DNA of 32,506 bases from an uncultured Methanomicrobiales archaeon (GTDB taxonomy: Archaea; Thermoplasmatota; Thermoplasmata; Methanomassiliicoccales; Methanomethylophilaceae). The translations under genes were made by a program, and so were the position numbers. The stretch covers positions 1 through 32,506 of the forward strand of contig CALAVG010000184.1 of assembly GCA_937892275.1 (NCBI GenBank), in the 5' to 3' direction. The notes beneath the pieces are model-generated. The model saw only the letters and a list, made by a program, of their open reading frames with translations. It made no database searches and was not told the origin of the DNA. This document shows positions 29,926 through 32,506 of this stretch, in pieces; within the stretch, counting starts at the first letter, position 1; the number at the start of each line of letters is the position of its first letter.

Positions 29926-31473
29926 ATGGGGATACCGGAAGAGATCAGAAAGGTACCAAGGCCAAAGGGAACAGTCGTAGTGAAGAGTGGCAGCGGATAC
30001 AGGGTCCGCAAACGCAACGGCAGTAGATACGTTGATGGCAAACACATCCCAATAGACGGCGGTTACATCGGTTCGATCATCGACATGAGGTATGTTCCGG
30101 ATCCTCCCGAAGACCCTTCCCCGTGGACAGGGTCCACGGGAAGAGTCGACGTCAAGCTGTACGGAAGGGTGAAACTTTGCGACATGCTGAATGAAGATAT
30201 AATCCGTACACTGGCCACCTACTACAACAGGGAGGAGGCCATGATGATCTATGTCATTGCGATTCTGAGAGCAAACTATGCTGGGATAAGGGACTATCAG
30301 CTTCAGAGCAAGTATGAAGAGACCTTCCTATCGATAATGTATCCTGGCATAAAACTGGGCCGGACCAAGGTCAGTAGAGAGATTAGGAATCTGGGGAAAG
30401 AGAAAAGCCGCATTGACGGTTTCATGCGCGGAAGGGTCTGCTGTATTGATGGCGATGATCTTGCGATCATCGATGGATGCCTGATGCAGGATCACAGCTA
30501 TGTTGATACCCTTTCGCAGGTCTCGAGAGAGACAGTTCACACGAAGTATAAGCAGTTCCTGCTTATGTATGCGTACAGTTTCGAACTCAACGAACCACTC
30601 TGCTGCCGTCAATATCAGGGAAACATGGTCGATTCCAGGGCTGTCAAAGATTTCATCGAAAAGAATGATATCGTTCAGGGTATAATCGTGGCTGACAAAG
30701 GTTTCAGTGTCGGTGCAGTACTGGAGGCCATTGAAGGCCTTCCAGGCCTTCATTTCCTATTGCCGTTGAAACGTGATTCGAGCCTTATACACGAATACAG
30801 CATGTACAGCTACACCGGCGTCCTGAATGACGAGCGCCATATATCCTACAAGAAGATTTTCACTGGTGAGTACTGGCTGTACTCTTTCCGCGATCCGAAG
30901 ATCGCAGCGGACGAGGAGGGGAATTACCTCGACGAACACGTCAACAACATCGATATTGAGGAATTGTCTCGTAAACGTGCCGAGTTCGGCACGATAGTAT
31001 TCCAATCTGATTTGGAGATGCCCGCTTCGAAGGCCTACTCCATATACGAGAGCAGATGGTTGATAGAGTTGCTGTTCAAATTCCACCAGACCACCTTGGA
31101 CATCGATGACACCCGTGTCAACGATTTCTATTCCGTTATGGGTACCGAGTTCATCAATTTCCTTGCGACACTCATGGCATCCAGGATGAAGAACCATTTC
31201 GATTCGGTCAGAGAGCTCGATCATTTCACTTACAAAGCATCCTTGGATCAGTTGGAGAAGGCTAAGAAGGTCCGTATCTACGATTCCGACGAATGGGAGG
31301 ACAATCGCCTACCGCAGGTCGATGCCGACCTGCTGGTGAAGATGGGTCTTTACACTAGACCTATCATTCCAGAAGAGAAGAAGAGAATGGGCAGGAAGCC
31401 AGGAAGCAAGGATACGAAACCACGTAAACCTCGCTCCGATAAAGGCATTCCACGCAAGAAGAAATCAGACTGA
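29926..31473 (+). CDS. IS4-family DDE transposase
   Basis: The 515-residue transposase has an IS4-type DDE core: Asp183 in LAIIDG, Asp257 in GIIVADKGF, and the Y-x2-R-x3-E signature as YESRWLIE (374-381), followed six residues later by Gln388 where Lys is usual. The beta-rich insertion between the second Asp and the Glu (about 275-360) is characteristic of the IS4/IS1634 group. The C-terminal tail (about 470-515) is very basic with RKPGSK and PRKPRS repeats. The ATG at 29926 follows a well-placed TATA box; a TTG at 29917 is possible. The frame is intact, so the element may be active. Confidence 0.9.
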   Translation: MGIPEEIRKVPRPKGTVVVKSGSGYRVRKRNGSRYVDGKHIPIDGGYIGSIIDMRYVPDPPEDPSPWTGSTGRVDVKLYGRVKLCDMLNEDIIRTLATYYNREEAMMIYVIAILRANYAGIRDYQLQSKYEETFLSIMYPGIKLGRTKVSREIRNLGKEKSRIDGFMRGRVCCIDGDDLAIIDGCLMQDHSYVDTLSQVSRETVHTKYKQFLLMYAYSFELNEPLCCRQYQGNMVDSRAVKDFIEKNDIVQGIIVADKGFSVGAVLEAIEGLPGLHFLLPLKRDSSLIHEYSMYSYTGVLNDERHISYKKIFTGEYWLYSFRDPKIAADEEGNYLDEHVNNIDIEELSRKRAEFGTIVFQSDLEMPASKAYSIYESRWLIELLFKFHQTTLDIDDTRVNDFYSVMGTEFINFLATLMASRMKNHFDSVRELDHFTYKASLDQLEKAKKVRIYDSDEWEDNRLPQVDADLLVKMGLYTRPIIPEEKKRMGRKPGSKDTKPRKPRSDKGIPRKKKSD

Positions 31474-31484
31474 TATAGGCTATT
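31473..31484 (+). repeat. Right 12-bp direct repeat of the IS
   Basis: The sequence is identical to 29868-29879 and starts on the last base of the transposase stop codon. Confidence 0.7.
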
Positions 31485-31506
31485 TGCAGGAAAGTTATGG
31501 TCCAAA

Positions 31507-32253
31507 GTGACCATGATCTATCTTGACGAGACCTCGTTCAAGAAGGGCCATCATTATGTCACGGTCGTATGCGACCAGGATAAGAGGATTATCTTCATGT
31601 GCGAGGGAAAGGGATCCGATACAGTGGATCAATTCAAGATCTGGCTGGAGGATCATAACGGTAGAGCGGACCAGATCAAGGTGGTTAGCTGCGACATGGG
31701 TCTAGCATACCCTGCTGGGGTCAGACGCAACTTCCCGAACGCGAAGATCGTGTTCGATAAGTTCCATGTAGTGAAGCTTGTGACCGAGGCATTCGACAAA
31801 TACTACAGACGTATGCTTTCGGAGAATGAGAATCTCGCCAAGGCGAGATTCGTCATCTACAAGCATATGGATGATTTCAGCCAGAAGCAGAAATCCATGT
31901 ACGAATGGGTTACGGGTTCATGCAGAGAATTGGCAGAGGCATACAGGATGAAGGAGGTCATTTTCCATATGTACAGTTTCGGCAGCAGGGATGCTGCCGA
32001 ACATTACTTCGACATATGGTACAATGACGTCATGGAGAGAGGCCCTCCGGAACTCTGTTCAGCGGCCAAGTCGCTGAACGAGAGGAAAGAGCAGATTCTG
32101 ATGTGGTATGATCATGAGGTGAACAACGGGTTCGCCGAGGGTATGAACTCACTCATCCAGACGACCAAACGTGTGGGAAGAGGGTATGGGAACGTGAAGA
32201 ACTTCATCAACATGTGCTATCTGAAGAATGGCCATTTGAACATAGTCTTCTAA
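31507..32253 (+). pseudogene. ISL3-family transposase, 5'-truncated (DDE domain only)
   Basis: The remaining 248 codons match the catalytic part of ISL3 transposases: IYLDETSFKKGHHYVTVVCD with the first Asp, KVVSCDMGLAYPAGV with the second Asp, NAKIVFDKFHVVKLV, and the C-terminal NGFAEGMNSLIQTTKRVGRGYGNVKNF with the catalytic Glu. Full-length relatives are about 400 residues, with an N-terminal zinc ribbon and helix-turn-helix; these are missing. The frame is open back to the IS4 transposase stop only 33 bp upstream, in the same frame. No matching N-terminal half lies left of the IS4 element. The GTG at 31507 and ATG at 31513 are nominal starts without a promoter, so I treat this as a fragment. 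Confidence 0.75.
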
Positions 32254-32506
32254 GGTATGGAGGCTTCCAATCGGCGAGCCGAAGGCGAGACCGTCAATAG
32301 GATCATAAGGAGCGAAGCGACGTATGATCCGAGCTTTCCCAATTTTAAGTTCTGGCGCCGTTCTGAACCTACTAATTTGGTTGTATCTACGTTTTCTGAT
32401 AGTTTAGGTTTTGCAACCTTTCACACCTTAAACTGGAAGAACCGCTCGTGACAATCTGAACATGCATGAATTTCTTATATAGCGGATTCATCCGAGCGAA
32501 GCAGAT
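32254..32506. other. Intergenic tail with inverted repeats
   Basis: No supported gene is present. There are hairpins TCGGC/GCCGA (32271-32282), an 8-bp stem GGATCATA/TATGATCC (32300-32307 and 32323-32330) with the mini-hairpin sequence GCGAAGC in its loop, and AGGTT/AACCT near 32406-32419. GAGCGAAGC recurs near 32494. TTATATAG at about 32474-32481 is a possible TATA box for something beginning beyond the window. Confidence 0.45.

Larger units (their letters stand above)
29868..31484 (+). mobile_element. IS4-like insertion sequence bounded by 12-bp direct repeats
   Basis: The 12-mer ATATAGGCTATT occurs at 29868-29879 and 31473-31484, flanking one transposase gene at a spacing typical of IS4-group elements (about 1.6 kb). 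The repeat could be a target-site duplication, since IS4-group elements make duplications of about 10-13 bp. Alternatively, because its core ATAGGCTAT is nearly palindromic, it could be the terminal repeat itself. The right copy overlaps the last base of the stop codon. Exact ends are therefore uncertain. Confidence 0.6.

Noticed and set aside
32257..32451. 64-codon frame after the ISL3 fragment
   Set aside because: Its start lies in a repeat-rich hairpin region, its sequence is dictated by GCGAAGC-type repeats, and no promoter or ribosome-binding site fits.
1..32506. CRISPR array or tRNA genes
   Set aside because: No regularly spaced repeats and no cloverleaf-compatible sequence were found in any intergenic stretch.

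Overview
The window is archaeal. It encodes a clamp-loader small subunit, an Orc1/Cdc6 initiator, archaeal SRP54, TrmY, an AMP phosphorylase, an archaeal-type phosphopantetheine adenylyltransferase and an archaeal GluRS. Most genes have a TTTATATA-like box about 26 bp before the predicted start, which suggests leaderless transcripts. Sel1-repeat proteins, a secreted protein with Listeria/Bacteroides-type repeats, formate-THF ligase in an archaeon, and a complete lack of TAG stops (26 TGA and 2 TAA among 28 genes) fit a host-associated Methanomassiliicoccales (Thermoplasmatota) genome. That assignment is inference; no rRNA gene is present to test it.

Layout. 1-1025 (-): iron uptake operon feoA1-feoA2-feoB, with feoB cut by the window edge. 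1026-1450: intergenic region with four TTTAGG-N4-CCTAAA-like dyads in two box-TATA-box promoters and a candidate structured RNA between them. 1451-3127 (+): formate-THF ligase, followed by a terminator. 3174-8201: a divergent Sel1 gene, then a four-gene + strand operon of two Sel1 proteins, a PaaK-like acyl-CoA ligase and an IMPase-family phosphatase. 8176-11349: rfcS (-) divergent from orc1/cdc6 (+), which overlaps a TtuA/NcsA-type tRNA thiolase. 11336-14436 (-): cysE, cysS and a radical-SAM-like barrel protein without the usual cysteine motif. 14501-20863 (-): surface protein, multidomain PAPS-reductase-like protein and AMP phosphorylase. 20974-24567: UbiD decarboxylase (-), a small TerB-like protein (+) and GluRS (+). 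24621-29269 (-): a tightly packed run of srp54, trmY, a DUF2116-like Zn-ribbon membrane protein, a PPAT-NTPase fusion and a short FAD-binding protein, then a DtxR-family regulator with its own promoter. 29279-32506: AT-rich spacer, an IS4-like transposase gene bounded by 12-bp direct repeats, and a 5'-truncated ISL3 transposase.

The main story is iron. A DtxR-family regulator with an unusual Cys cluster lies at 24.6-25.3 kb. Dyads that could be its operators flank the TATA boxes of the feo operon and of a second promoter at about 1360. That second promoter appears to drive a roughly 200-nt structured minus-strand RNA ending in a hairpin plus U6. This is a candidate iron-responsive archaeal sRNA and is the observation I rank highest.
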